Shown here: one piece after another, positions 1 to 8,881 of the stretch | Numbering within the stretch: position 1 is the stretch's first letter | How the letters are laid out: every line of letters starts with the position of its first letter | Origin: Mucilaginibacter lappiensis | GTDB taxonomy: Bacteria > Bacteroidota > Bacteroidia > Sphingobacteriales > Sphingobacteriaceae | Length of the DNA: 64,000 bases | Assembly (NCBI RefSeq): GCF_900155965.1 | Contig: NZ_FTMG01000004.1 | Location: forward strand, 310,001 to 374,000 | Direction: 5' to 3' | The notes under the pieces: model-generated | What the model saw: only the letters and a program-made list of their open reading frames with translations | Told to the model about the DNA's origin: nothing | The model's database searches: none | Translations under genes and position numbers: made by a program

Positions 1-840
1 GCAACAGCAAGTACTCAAAACAGAGGTGTAGAAGTTGAAATACATGGTACTCCGTTTAAAACCAGTACTTTTTCATGGACACCATCATTCAATTTTACTT
101 ATGTTAAAAACAAGACCTTATCCACAAATGAGCAAAATGCTAATATTGGTCTAGGTACTTATCGTCCGTTAAATGCAACAACTGCTTTCGTTGTAGGTAT
201 GTCAGGTCCACAGATTATGGCCAATGACTACAAACGCGACGCTAAAGGTAATATCATATTTGATGCTACCGGAAATGCCGAAATAACCGGACGTATACCT
301 GTGGGTAGTGTAACACCTAAATTTTATGGTGGTTTAAATAACGATTTTAACTATAAGAATTTCAACATGGGTTTCCTGATTGATTATCGCTATGGTAATA
401 AGATTTTATCCGCTACCAGCTATTACAGTATCTTCCGCGGTTTAAACAAAATGACTTTGCCAGGTCGTGAAGGTGGCGTTGTGGGAGTAGGTGTAACTGA
501 AGCCGGCACTCCAAATACTGTAAATGTACCTGCCGAAACTTACTACCAGAACTTAGCTAAAAATGTATCAGCATTAAACGCACTGGATGGTAGCTTTATT
601 AAATTACGCCAGGTTACTTTAGGCTACACCATTCCTAAAAATGTGTTGGGCAGCACTCCCTTTAACTCTATAACGGTATCATTGGTTGCCAGAAACCTGT
701 GGACGATTATGAAACGTTCAGATAATATAGATCCTGAATCTAACTTTGCACCTGGAATTAATTATGCAGGTATCGAAGGTACAAGTGTACCAGCGGTTAG
801 AACTTATGGGTTTAATGTTAACTTCAAATTTAAAAAATAA
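1..840 (+). CDS. SusC/RagA-family TonB-dependent outer-membrane receptor, C-terminal part (5' end outside window)
   Basis: The frame is open from the first base, so about 279 C-terminal residues of a larger receptor are present. The sequence shows beta-barrel strands rich in aromatic residues and ends in the usual SusC C-terminus (GINYAGIEGT.., then FNVNFKFKK). SusC proteins are TonB-driven outer-membrane channels that import oligosaccharides with a SusD lid. The SusD gene follows after 5 bases, which supports this. The fragment is strikingly similar to the C-terminus of the receptor at 22037-25354, sharing stretches such as GTYRPLNATTA, GPQIMANDY and DGSFIKLRQVTLGYT, so the two are close paralogs. 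An ATG at 199 lies inside the barrel and is not a start. The substrate cannot be told from this part. Confidence 0.95.
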   Translation, partial: ATASTQNRGVEVEIHGTPFKTSTFSWTPSFNFTYVKNKTLSTNEQNANIGLGTYRPLNATTAFVVGMSGPQIMANDYKRDAKGNIIFDATGNAEITGRIPVGSVTPKFYGGLNNDFNYKNFNMGFLIDYRYGNKILSATSYYSIFRGLNKMTLPGREGGVVGVGVTEAGTPNTVNVPAETYYQNLAKNVSALNALDGSFIKLRQVTLGYTIPKNVLGSTPFNSITVSLVARNLWTIMKRSDNIDPESNFAPGINYAGIEGTSVPAVRTYGFNVNFKFKK

Positions 841-845
841 CTCAG

Positions 846-2435
846 ATGAAAAAACGACTAATATATAGTTGCCTGCTTGCTGGTGCTACCTTAATGGCGG
901 GTTGTACTAAAAACTTCGATAAGATCAATACCGATCCTACTAAAGTGACCGGAGCTTTGTTTAACCCGAATTTTTTAATGGCGCAGGCTCAGATACAATT
1001 CTCAAACCTGGGATATGGCCAATTACTATACCAAAGCATGTGGAGCCAGGCTTTAGCCTCTACTTATGATTATTATGGTAATGGCGACAAATACGTATAT
1101 CGCGGAAGCTTTGATAGTTATAAAGCTAACTTATGGAATAACGGCTACAACGCATCCACCCTTATTGATGAGATGAAAAACCTGATTAAAGGTAATGCAA
1201 CCTATAACAATCTTGATAACTGTGGTACTATTATGCGTATGATGATATTGGAGCGAGTAACAGACACTCATGGTGATGTCCCATTTTCACAGGAAGGACA
1301 AGCAAAAGCGGGTATATTTACCCCTGTATTTGATAGCCAGCAAAGCATTTACGCTTCTATGCTTGATCAATTAGATAAAGCAACTGCTGCTCTAGATGCT
1401 TCTCAGGCAGGGCCTACCAGTGATTTGTTTTATGGGGGTAATATTGCTCAATGGAAAAAGTTAGGTTATTCGTTAATGTTAAGAGCGGCTATGCGTTTAA
1501 CAAAGGTTGATGCCACTACCGCTCAAAAGTATGCCGAGAAAGCTTATGCAGGTGGTACCATGAGTTCTATTGCTGATAATGCCAAAGTAAAAGCTGATTA
1601 CACTAACGGTAATGGTAATGCTGATGCTGGTTCTTTGTTAGTAACTGACGATTTCAGGGAAGTACGCTGGGGTAAAACCCTGTTCGATTATATGAACAGT
1701 ACTAATGATCCACGTATTAATGCAATAGGCGAAATTTCTGCAGGTACTGGTAAAAAAGCCAATGAAACAGAAGTTGCCGGCATTTTACCTGTGGGTATAC
1801 AAGTTGGTATGCCAAATGGTTATGACTTAGGTGGTGGTGCAACTGATATTTCGAAGGCATCAAATTATCCGGGTACAAGCCCTGCGGATCCAACGGTTAC
1901 TAATGATGCTCCTGCTCCTGTTGGTAACTACTCCCGTCCAAAATTTGCTGTATACGATGATCGTAACCGTTTTAATTACCTGTTAACTTATGGTGAAACC
2001 GAGCTTTTATTAGCCGAAGCATCTACAAGAAACTGGAACACCGGTACCGCCGCTACCCATTTTTCAAACGCGCTTACTGCTGATATGCAAACAGTAGGTC
2101 AATTTGGCACAACATCTGTTAATGCTGCCGATATAGCCACTTATGTTGCTGCACACCCACTTAATCCAGCTACCGCTATGCAGCAGATTAACATGGAATA
2201 TTATGTAGAGACAGCGACTGTATTTAACTTTATTGAAACATGGTGCAATTGGAGAAGATCTGGTTACCCGGTTTTAACAGCAGTTGTATATCCAAATCAG
2301 TTTGCTACAAGTATACCAAGAAGAGTACCATATCCAGTTACTTTACCATCTACCAACGGTGCCAACTACACCGCTGCTGTTGCTAAACTTTCTGGTGGTG
2401 ATACTTTTACCGCAAGGGTTTACTGGGATAAATAA
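846..2435 (+). CDS. SusD/RagB-family nutrient-binding lipoprotein (SusD-like_2 type)
   Basis: The 529-residue protein begins with a lipoprotein signal peptide ending in a lipobox (LMAGC, Cys20), followed by NFDKINTDPTKV, the N-terminal signature of the SusD-like_2 (PF12771) branch. SusD proteins sit on the cell surface, bind glycans through TPR-like helices and cap the SusC channel. The start lies 5 bases after the SusC stop, so the pair is surely co-transcribed and works as one uptake complex. A strong hairpin terminator follows the stop. The family call is firm; the ligand is unknown. The downstream VCBS, haloperoxidase-like and cytochrome genes may or may not belong to the same system. Confidence 0.95.
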   Translation: MKKRLIYSCLLAGATLMAGCTKNFDKINTDPTKVTGALFNPNFLMAQAQIQFSNLGYGQLLYQSMWSQALASTYDYYGNGDKYVYRGSFDSYKANLWNNGYNASTLIDEMKNLIKGNATYNNLDNCGTIMRMMILERVTDTHGDVPFSQEGQAKAGIFTPVFDSQQSIYASMLDQLDKATAALDASQAGPTSDLFYGGNIAQWKKLGYSLMLRAAMRLTKVDATTAQKYAEKAYAGGTMSSIADNAKVKADYTNGNGNADAGSLLVTDDFREVRWGKTLFDYMNSTNDPRINAIGEISAGTGKKANETEVAGILPVGIQVGMPNGYDLGGGATDISKASNYPGTSPADPTVTNDAPAPVGNYSRPKFAVYDDRNRFNYLLTYGETELLLAEASTRNWNTGTAATHFSNALTADMQTVGQFGTTSVNAADIATYVAAHPLNPATAMQQINMEYYVETATVFNFIETWCNWRRSGYPVLTAVVYPNQFATSIPRRVPYPVTLPSTNGANYTAAVAKLSGGDTFTARVYWDK

Positions 2436-2453
2436 TATCCTTATAACATGTTA

Positions 2454-2489
2454 AAAAAACAAGGCTATGGATTCATAGTCTTGTTTTTT
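2454..2489 (+). terminator. Intrinsic terminator after the SusC-SusD pair
   Basis: A 16-bp inverted repeat (arms 2454-2469 and 2474-2489, four-base loop GATT, one G.T pair) begins with an A-run and ends with TTTTTT. It sits 18 bases after the SusD stop and separates the SusCD pair from the next gene. It may act in both directions because of the A-run on the 5' side. Confidence 0.8.
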
Positions 2490-2586
2490 AATTTTTACAC
2501 AAAAAAGGGGTATTGATATCGGCTGCAATTGCATATCAAATGCTTATTTTTATAATTACCGTACATCATATAAAATCGGCTCATTA

Positions 2587-5500
2587 ATGCATTGTTCCTT
2601 ACCGTTTGTTTCCCTTGTAAAAAGGCTACTTAATCATAAATGGAGCATCATACTCCCGCTGTGTTTTAATGCTCTTTCTACAAAAGCTCAGCAACCACTT
2701 TTTAAACTATTACCCCCTGAGCAAACCAACATAACTTTTAGAAATGATCTTGTTGAAGATGAGCATCTAAATGTTTTATCGTACGAGTATTTGTATAATG
2801 GCGGCGGTGTAGCTGTAGGAGATATCAATAATGATGGTCTCTTGGATCTTTTTTTCACGAGCAACCTTGGCCCCAATAAACTTTATCTTAATCTGGGCAA
2901 TTTCAAATTTAAAGATATTACCAAAGAAGCCGGTGCTGAATTGGCCGGGCGACCAGGTGATTGGAAAACCGGTGTTACCATGGCCGATGTAAATGGTGAT
3001 GGCCTACTGGACATCTATGTATGTTATTCAGGTCTAGGCGATAACAGTAAACGCCGCAATCAATTATTCATCAACAAAGGGAATAATAAGTTTGTTGAAC
3101 AGGCTAAAGAATATGGCTTAGACGATCCTGGCTATAGTACCCAGGCTGTATTTTTTGATTACAATAATGACGGCAAGCTGGATATGTTCCTGCTTAACCA
3201 TAATGTAAAAAAAATAAGTAACCTGGAATTTGCCCAAAGTAAAAAGGAAACCGACGTATTAGCCAGCAATAAGCTTTTTGAAAACCAGGGAGGGCATTTT
3301 GTAGATGTTTCAAAAAAAGCTGGTATCATACAAAATCCACTCACTTTTGGCCTGGGTGTTACTATTGCCGATATTAATAAGGATGGTTTTCAGGATATTT
3401 TTGTTACCAATGATTATAACGAACCCGATTATATGTACATCAATAACGGGGACGGAACTTTTACCGATAAAAGCAAACAGAGTTTACGGCATCTGTCGCA
3501 ATTTTCGATGGGTGTTGATATTGCTGATATAAATAATGATGGTCTTCCAGACATTATGACCCTGGATATGTTGCCACCTGATAACCGCAGGCAAAAGCTT
3601 TTACAGCTACAGGAAAATTATGAATCGTTTGAGCTGATGTTGCAGCAAGATCTGTACAAGCAATATATGCGCAACATGCTGCAATTGAATAATGGTGATG
3701 GTACCTTTAGTGAGATTGGCCAATTAGCAGGTGTGTCTAATACCGACTGGAGCTGGTGCCCGCTCATGGCCGACTTTGACAACGACGGCTACAAGGATAT
3801 TTTTATCTCCAACGGTTATTTCAGGGATTATACCAACAAGGATTTTTTACGGTATTGGGGCGATTATAAGCTTAAAAAAGCTATGGATCGTGAACCTTAC
3901 TTACTGATGGATCTGGTGAAAGCCATGCCATCCACTACCCTATCAAACTATATTTTTCAGAATAACCACGATCTTACCTTTACCGAAAAGAAAAAGGATT
4001 GGGGTATCAATAAACCCGGCATATCAAGCGGGGCAGTTTATGCTGATCTGGATAATGACGGCGACCTCGACCTCATTACCAACAATATCAACAGCGAAGC
4101 TTCCATTTATCAGAACATGACTATGGAAACTTCTAAAAAGAATTATGTGGCCGTTAATTTAAAACAAGGCGGTCCAAATGTAAATGCCATAGGCGCCAAA
4201 GTCTATGTTTATAGTGATAAACAAATACAATATCAGGAGGTTAATCCTAATAGAGGTTATCTATCATGCGTATCAACCATTCTCAACTTTGGTCTTGGAG
4301 ATCAAAATAAAATTGATTCCATCCGGATCATATGGCCCGATCAAACAACACAATTATTAACTGACATACAGGCCAATCAACGTTTAAATATTATTTATAA
4401 AACGGGGATGGCGACCTACAAACCAATAGGTAAAAGTAATAAAGCGCTTTTAAGCCTTGCAAAACCAATTATTGATTATAAGCATACAGAAACTACCATA
4501 AACGATTTTAAGCGTCAACTACTGATGCTTTTCATGGGTTCTAAAACAGGCCCGGTTATAGCTAAGGCTGATGTCAATAAAGATGGGTTGGAGGATCTGT
4601 TTATTGGTGGTGACCAGAATACACCGAGTAAAATATATATCCAAAAACCAGGTGGTACATTTACCGCTATCGAAATATCGGATCTGAATCATGAAAACAC
4701 CTCTGCTGCCGTATTTTTTGATGCCAATGGCGATGGTTTTCCGGATCTTTATGTAGCTAAAGGCGGTTACTCCTTATTAGAGCCAAACACACCTGATTTA
4801 CAGGATAAATTATATTTCAATGATGGCAAAGGAAATTTCACGCTGTCAACAACTTCCCTACCCCAGCTTAATGCCGACAGTAAATCATGCATACGTCCGT
4901 GTGATTATAATAACGATGGCAAAATAGATCTCTTTGTGGGTGCCAATATTGTCCCGGGGCAATACCCGGTAATACCCAAAAGTTATCTCTTAACCAATGC
5001 TGGTGACGGTCGCTTTACCATCACAGACGTACCTTTTACTGCCTGCGGCATGGTCAAGGATGCACAATGGGCCGATTTAAACGGTGATGGTCGTAAAGAC
5101 TTGATCATTTGTGGTGAATTTATGCCTATCATGGTTTATATCAATACCACCAATGGTTTTGTGGATGAAACTGCAAAATACTTTGATCATCCGGAAAATG
5201 GCTTTTGGAATACTTTGGCCATCGCAGATATAGATGGCGATGGTAAACCAGATATTATTGCCGGCAACCTGGGTAGCAATACACAAATACATGCAACAGC
5301 TACGGAACCCGCGGAAATGTATTATGCCGACTTCGATGGCAATGGCTCTATCGACCCGTTTTTTAACTTTTATATTCAAGGCGTAAGTTACCCGTTTGTA
5401 AGCCGCGATGAATTGAACGAGCAGATATACCCTATGCGTAAAAAATTCAGCTCGTACAAAGCTTATTGTGATGCTACCATGAAGGATATTTTTAGTCCGG

Positions 5501-5901
5501 ATGATCTGGCAAAGGCTACAAAACTTACCGCCAATGAGGTACAGACCAGCTGTTTTTTGAACAGGAATGGCAAATTTGTCAAAGTGCCGTTACCAATAGA
5601 GGCGCAGTTTTCTATGGTAACTCAAATAATTACTGCCGACTTTAATCACGATGGTAAAATCGACCTCCTTTTGTTAGGCAATCACTCTGATAACCGCTTG
5701 AAACTGGGTAGTTTTGATGCTAATTATGGCTGCTTGTTAACCGGCGATGGTAAAGGTGGTTTCAAATATCAAACGCAGTTATCATCAGGATTATCTGTTA
5801 CTGGAGATGTAAAATCAGCGGTAGAAACAAAAATAAATGAATCAAAATACATATTGATAGGTGTATCCGGTCAGCCACTACAATTTTATAAAGAAAACTA
5901 A
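2587..5901 (+). CDS. VCBS/FG-GAP repeat protein with ASPIC/UnbV domain (CRTAC1-like, exported)
   Basis: The 1104-residue protein has a hydrophobic N-terminus ending near ALSTKAQQ, consistent with export. Many calcium-binding-like FG-GAP/VCBS loops are visible (DINNDGLLD, DVNGDGLLD, DYNNDGKLD, DFDNDGYKD, DLDNDGDLD), arranged as two seven-bladed-propeller-like halves. Between them, at about residues 519-602, is an ASPIC/UnbV domain (NAIGAKVYVY.., NRGYLS, LNFGLGDQ, SIRIIWPDQ). The biochemical role of these proteins is unknown; they are usually surface or periplasmic and frequently neighbour SusCD genes in Bacteroidota. The stop overlaps the next start by one base (TAATG), so expression is probably coupled. 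The first ATG is used here, but a later start inside the signal region cannot be excluded. Confidence 0.9.
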   Translation: MHCSLPFVSLVKRLLNHKWSIILPLCFNALSTKAQQPLFKLLPPEQTNITFRNDLVEDEHLNVLSYEYLYNGGGVAVGDINNDGLLDLFFTSNLGPNKLYLNLGNFKFKDITKEAGAELAGRPGDWKTGVTMADVNGDGLLDIYVCYSGLGDNSKRRNQLFINKGNNKFVEQAKEYGLDDPGYSTQAVFFDYNNDGKLDMFLLNHNVKKISNLEFAQSKKETDVLASNKLFENQGGHFVDVSKKAGIIQNPLTFGLGVTIADINKDGFQDIFVTNDYNEPDYMYINNGDGTFTDKSKQSLRHLSQFSMGVDIADINNDGLPDIMTLDMLPPDNRRQKLLQLQENYESFELMLQQDLYKQYMRNMLQLNNGDGTFSEIGQLAGVSNTDWSWCPLMADFDNDGYKDIFISNGYFRDYTNKDFLRYWGDYKLKKAMDREPYLLMDLVKAMPSTTLSNYIFQNNHDLTFTEKKKDWGINKPGISSGAVYADLDNDGDLDLITNNINSEASIYQNMTMETSKKNYVAVNLKQGGPNVNAIGAKVYVYSDKQIQYQEVNPNRGYLSCVSTILNFGLGDQNKIDSIRIIWPDQTTQLLTDIQANQRLNIIYKTGMATYKPIGKSNKALLSLAKPIIDYKHTETTINDFKRQLLMLFMGSKTGPVIAKADVNKDGLEDLFIGGDQNTPSKIYIQKPGGTFTAIEISDLNHENTSAAVFFDANGDGFPDLYVAKGGYSLLEPNTPDLQDKLYFNDGKGNFTLSTTSLPQLNADSKSCIRPCDYNNDGKIDLFVGANIVPGQYPVIPKSYLLTNAGDGRFTITDVPFTACGMVKDAQWADLNGDGRKDLIICGEFMPIMVYINTTNGFVDETAKYFDHPENGFWNTLAIADIDGDGKPDIIAGNLGSNTQIHATATEPAEMYYADFDGNGSIDPFFNFYIQGVSYPFVSRDELNEQIYPMRKKFSSYKAYCDATMKDIFSPDDLAKATKLTANEVQTSCFLNRNGKFVKVPLPIEAQFSMVTQIITADFNHDGKIDLLLLGNHSDNRLKLGSFDANYGCLLTGDGKGGFKYQTQLSSGLSVTGDVKSAVETKINESKYILIGVSGQPLQFYKEN

Positions 5902-7238
5902 TGATCAAGATTATATCTGTTTTTTTCCTAATACTGTACAGTGCAACCTTAGGTTATGCACAAAAAAATAAAAAATCATTACCTGACTATTTACAGTTAG
6001 ATAAAACTATCAACGCAATATCGGCAGTAATGATACATGATGTGGTGAACCCACCCGCAGCAGCCCGCTATTATAATTATGTAATGTTGGGCGCTTACAA
6101 CCTCACGGCTTTAAATAACAAAGAAATCGTCCGGCTTGCTGATTTTGTAAAAACCTATAAAGATGATAATCAGCTCAACATTGAAAAAGGTAAGTACAAT
6201 TATCAGATAGCGGCAATATATTGCATGCTCGAAACCGGCAAACAAATGCTCCCCTCGGGCTTCATGCTTCAAGATACCGAGGATAAATACATTAAATTAC
6301 TAAAGGATAATAAAATAGATGATGATATCATCAAACAATCCATAGCAGCAGCCGTGGAAATGACCGCCAAGGTGATCAAGTACTCCAAAGGTGACAATTA
6401 CAATAAATTAAGTGGTAAGCTAAGATATACACCTATAAAAGGTGGTAAAAACTGGTATCCAACCCCTCCTACCTATATGGAAGCGATTGAACCTAACTGG
6501 AAAACCATCAGGCCTATGCTTATTGATTCGTCTAATGAGTTTGTACCGGTACGCCCAACACCATTCAGCACCGATAGTACAAGCGAGTTTTATAAACAGG
6601 CTTATGACGTTTACAAGGTTTCCAAAAATCCGCCAATGGAACAGGTTACTATCGCCAATTTTTGGGATTGTAACCCTTTCGCAGTCACTACATCAGGTCA
6701 CATGATGATCGGGTTTAAGAAGATCAGCCCGGGAGGTCATTGGATGAACATTGCAGGTATTGTAACAAAAAAAGCCGGGCTAAGCTTTGATCGTTCTGTA
6801 ACCGTATTAACGCTTGAAGCTGTGACGCTCATGGATGCTTTTATCAGCTGTTGGGATGAGAAATACCGCAGTAATGGTATCCGTCCGGAAACTTATATTA
6901 ACAAGTACATCGACATTACCTGGACGCCCTATTTACAAACCCCGCCATTTCCGGAATATCCAAGCGGTCACGCCGTGCTTTCAAATGCGTCAGCGGGAGT
7001 TTTAACATATCTATTGGGTGATAAATTTGCTTACACTGATGACTCAGAGGTTCCATATGGCGTTGGCCCGCGCAGCTTTAAATCATTTTATGAGGCAGCC
7101 GAAGAAGCCTCCATATCCCGATTTTACGGGGGCATTCATTTTAAAGATGCTATAGTTTTTGGCAATAAGCAAGGGCGATTAGTGGCAGCTAAGGTTATTG
7201 AAAAAATAAAGGCTGCAAAAATCCCCCGGCAAAATTAA
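5901..7238 (+). CDS. Vanadium-dependent haloperoxidase/PAP2-superfamily protein, exported
   Basis: The 445-residue protein has a cleavable signal peptide (ends near TLGYAQ). The vanadate/phosphate-binding set of the PAP2-haloperoxidase superfamily is complete: K321 and R328 in the K-x6-R-P motif, S355-G356-H357 in PSGH, and R407 and H413 in SRFYGGIH. Family members either oxidise halides with H2O2 using bound vanadate or hydrolyse phosphate esters. The sequence alone does not decide which, although the wide K-x6-RP spacing and periplasmic type match proteins annotated as vanadium-dependent haloperoxidases. It overlaps the upstream VCBS gene by one base and lies 6 bases before a cytochrome c/VCBS gene, suggesting a three-gene unit with a redox theme. 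Confidence 0.85.
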   Translation: MIKIISVFFLILYSATLGYAQKNKKSLPDYLQLDKTINAISAVMIHDVVNPPAAARYYNYVMLGAYNLTALNNKEIVRLADFVKTYKDDNQLNIEKGKYNYQIAAIYCMLETGKQMLPSGFMLQDTEDKYIKLLKDNKIDDDIIKQSIAAAVEMTAKVIKYSKGDNYNKLSGKLRYTPIKGGKNWYPTPPTYMEAIEPNWKTIRPMLIDSSNEFVPVRPTPFSTDSTSEFYKQAYDVYKVSKNPPMEQVTIANFWDCNPFAVTTSGHMMIGFKKISPGGHWMNIAGIVTKKAGLSFDRSVTVLTLEAVTLMDAFISCWDEKYRSNGIRPETYINKYIDITWTPYLQTPPFPEYPSGHAVLSNASAGVLTYLLGDKFAYTDDSEVPYGVGPRSFKSFYEAAEEASISRFYGGIHFKDAIVFGNKQGRLVAAKVIEKIKAAKIPRQN

Positions 7239-7244
7239 TCCCAT

Positions 7245-8795
7245 ATGAATATAAGAGCATTTATTTTAACTGGACTTTTTGTTTTAACTGCTCTTATTTG
7301 TCTTAATTCGTTTACTGCCAAAAAGAGTCCATCACGTGATGATGACGGTAAAATACTTTTTACCAGGTATTGTACCAATTGTCATATGGCTCCCGATCCG
7401 GCCAGCTTAACTAAGGAGATCTGGCAAAATCATGTACTTCCTATTATGGCAAGCCGAATGGGGATCATCTATCCCAATTATGATCCTTTAAGGGGGTTAA
7501 GTGATGAGGAACGAGAGATCGTAAAAAAGAACCACATCATCCCCGATGAGCCGATATTGACCAATGAAGAGTATGGTAAGATCGTAAATTACATACTCAG
7601 TAATGCCCCCGATAGCGTATCACTGGATGAAAAAAGATTAACACGAAATAATCCGCTAAAACAATTCGAACGTCAGGATATACAAATAGCCGAAAAAACA
7701 CCATCATTAATAACCGGCTTAGAATACAACACATCGACCAACACTCTTTGGATCGGTGATTTTTATAAAAAAGTATACAACTGGCAATATAACAAAGGCA
7801 TAACCCGGGTTATGAACAGCAATAGTCCTGTAGTTGATTTTAACTTTTACAAAGGAGATACGTATTTTACAGAAATAGGCAAATTATACCCTACGGAGCT
7901 CAGCACCGGATCTTATTCGCAATTGAAGGACAGTATAAGTTCAACTTTAATTGCAGCCTTACATCGCCCTGTTCATGCCGAAATAGATGATCTGGACAAC
8001 GATGGCGTGCCTGAAGTTGTAGTTTGTAATTTTGGGAATAAAATCGGCTCACTTTCTTTGTTCAAAAAAGACAAATCAGGAAAATATACTGAAGATGTAT
8101 TACTACCATTAGCAGGTGCCATTAAGTGTTATATCAAAGACATGGATGGCGACGGCAAAAAGGATATTGTGGCTATGTTTTCGCAGGGGGATGAAAGTGT
8201 GTGGATTTTTTATCAAAAGGACAAACTAAAATTTAAGGCTAAAAGAGTTTTACGATTTCCGCCAAACTATGGTACAACCGATATGGTTTTGGTTGATTAC
8301 AACCACGATGGCCTTACTGATATTGTAACTGTTCATGGCGACAACGCCGATTATTCCAATATCCTGAAAGCTTACCACGGCATTCGCCTCAACATCAATC
8401 AGGGAAATGGTGTATTTCAGGAAAAGTTCTTTTACCCGATATATGGCGTTACCAAGGTATTAGCGGAAGATTTTGACAAAGATGGAGATATTGATTTTGC
8501 TGCGACAGCTTTCTTTCCCGAATTTGGAAAACTGGTTGATGAGTCATTCGTGTACCTGGAGAATATAGATCAGAATAAATTCACTTTTAAATCATACACG
8601 CAAAAAAGTGAAGTCCCTATAAAAACTTTAACACTTGAAGCCGCAGACGTTGATGGAGATGGTGACCTGGATATTATAACTGGTAACTTTGCACAAAGCC
8701 CTGGCCCTGCCCCTGCGGGCCTTGATCAGAAATGGAAATCGGCTAAATATGGTTTGAGTATTTTCTTTAATCAGCTTTATAAAAGCAAGAGATAA
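7245..8795 (+). CDS. Exported cytochrome c-like/VCBS repeat fusion protein
   Basis: The 516-residue protein starts with a signal peptide (LFVLTALICLNSFTA). One heme c attachment motif follows, C43-T-N-C46-H47, in a short cytochrome-like region (residues about 35-120) that contains MAPDPASL and several Met residues that could be the sixth ligand. The rest is a beta-propeller of FG-GAP/VCBS loops (DLDNDGVPE, DMDGDGKKD, DYNHDGLTD, DFDKDGDID, DVDGDGDLD). A single heme could pass electrons to or from the adjacent haloperoxidase-like enzyme, but that is inference. It is the last gene of the plus-strand run and is followed by a long palindrome that separates it from the convergent glycosidase operon. 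Confidence 0.85.
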   Translation: MNIRAFILTGLFVLTALICLNSFTAKKSPSRDDDGKILFTRYCTNCHMAPDPASLTKEIWQNHVLPIMASRMGIIYPNYDPLRGLSDEEREIVKKNHIIPDEPILTNEEYGKIVNYILSNAPDSVSLDEKRLTRNNPLKQFERQDIQIAEKTPSLITGLEYNTSTNTLWIGDFYKKVYNWQYNKGITRVMNSNSPVVDFNFYKGDTYFTEIGKLYPTELSTGSYSQLKDSISSTLIAALHRPVHAEIDDLDNDGVPEVVVCNFGNKIGSLSLFKKDKSGKYTEDVLLPLAGAIKCYIKDMDGDGKKDIVAMFSQGDESVWIFYQKDKLKFKAKRVLRFPPNYGTTDMVLVDYNHDGLTDIVTVHGDNADYSNILKAYHGIRLNINQGNGVFQEKFFYPIYGVTKVLAEDFDKDGDIDFAATAFFPEFGKLVDESFVYLENIDQNKFTFKSYTQKSEVPIKTLTLEAADVDGDGDLDIITGNFAQSPGPAPAGLDQKWKSAKYGLSIFFNQLYKSKR

Positions 8796-8799
8796 AAAC

Positions 8800-8869
8800 T
8801 TGTCATTCTGAGCACAGCGAAGAATCTATAAAGCGATCAATAGATTCTTCGCTGTGCTCAGGATGACAA
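8800..8869. repeat. REP-like long palindrome between convergent genes
   Basis: Two 30-base arms (8800-8829 and 8840-8869) are inverted complements with a single mismatch around a 10-base loop. The arm begins TTGTCATTCTGAGCACAGCG. This resembles the dispersed GTCATTCTGAGC...GAAGAATCT palindromes that I recall being scattered between genes in many bacterial genomes. It fills the gap between two convergent genes, so it probably also acts as a bidirectional terminator. Copy number in the genome cannot be judged from this window; no second copy was noticed here. Confidence 0.8.
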
Positions 8870-8881
8870 ATTAGTGAGCTG

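Noticed and set aside
5077..5379. 100-residue minus-strand frame inside the VCBS/ASPIC gene
   Set aside because: Antisense to repeated calcium-loop codons; composition is a reflection of the real gene.
8800..8869. CRISPR-like repeat
   Set aside because: Only one palindrome with no spacer-repeat periodicity; it fits a REP-type element or terminator.
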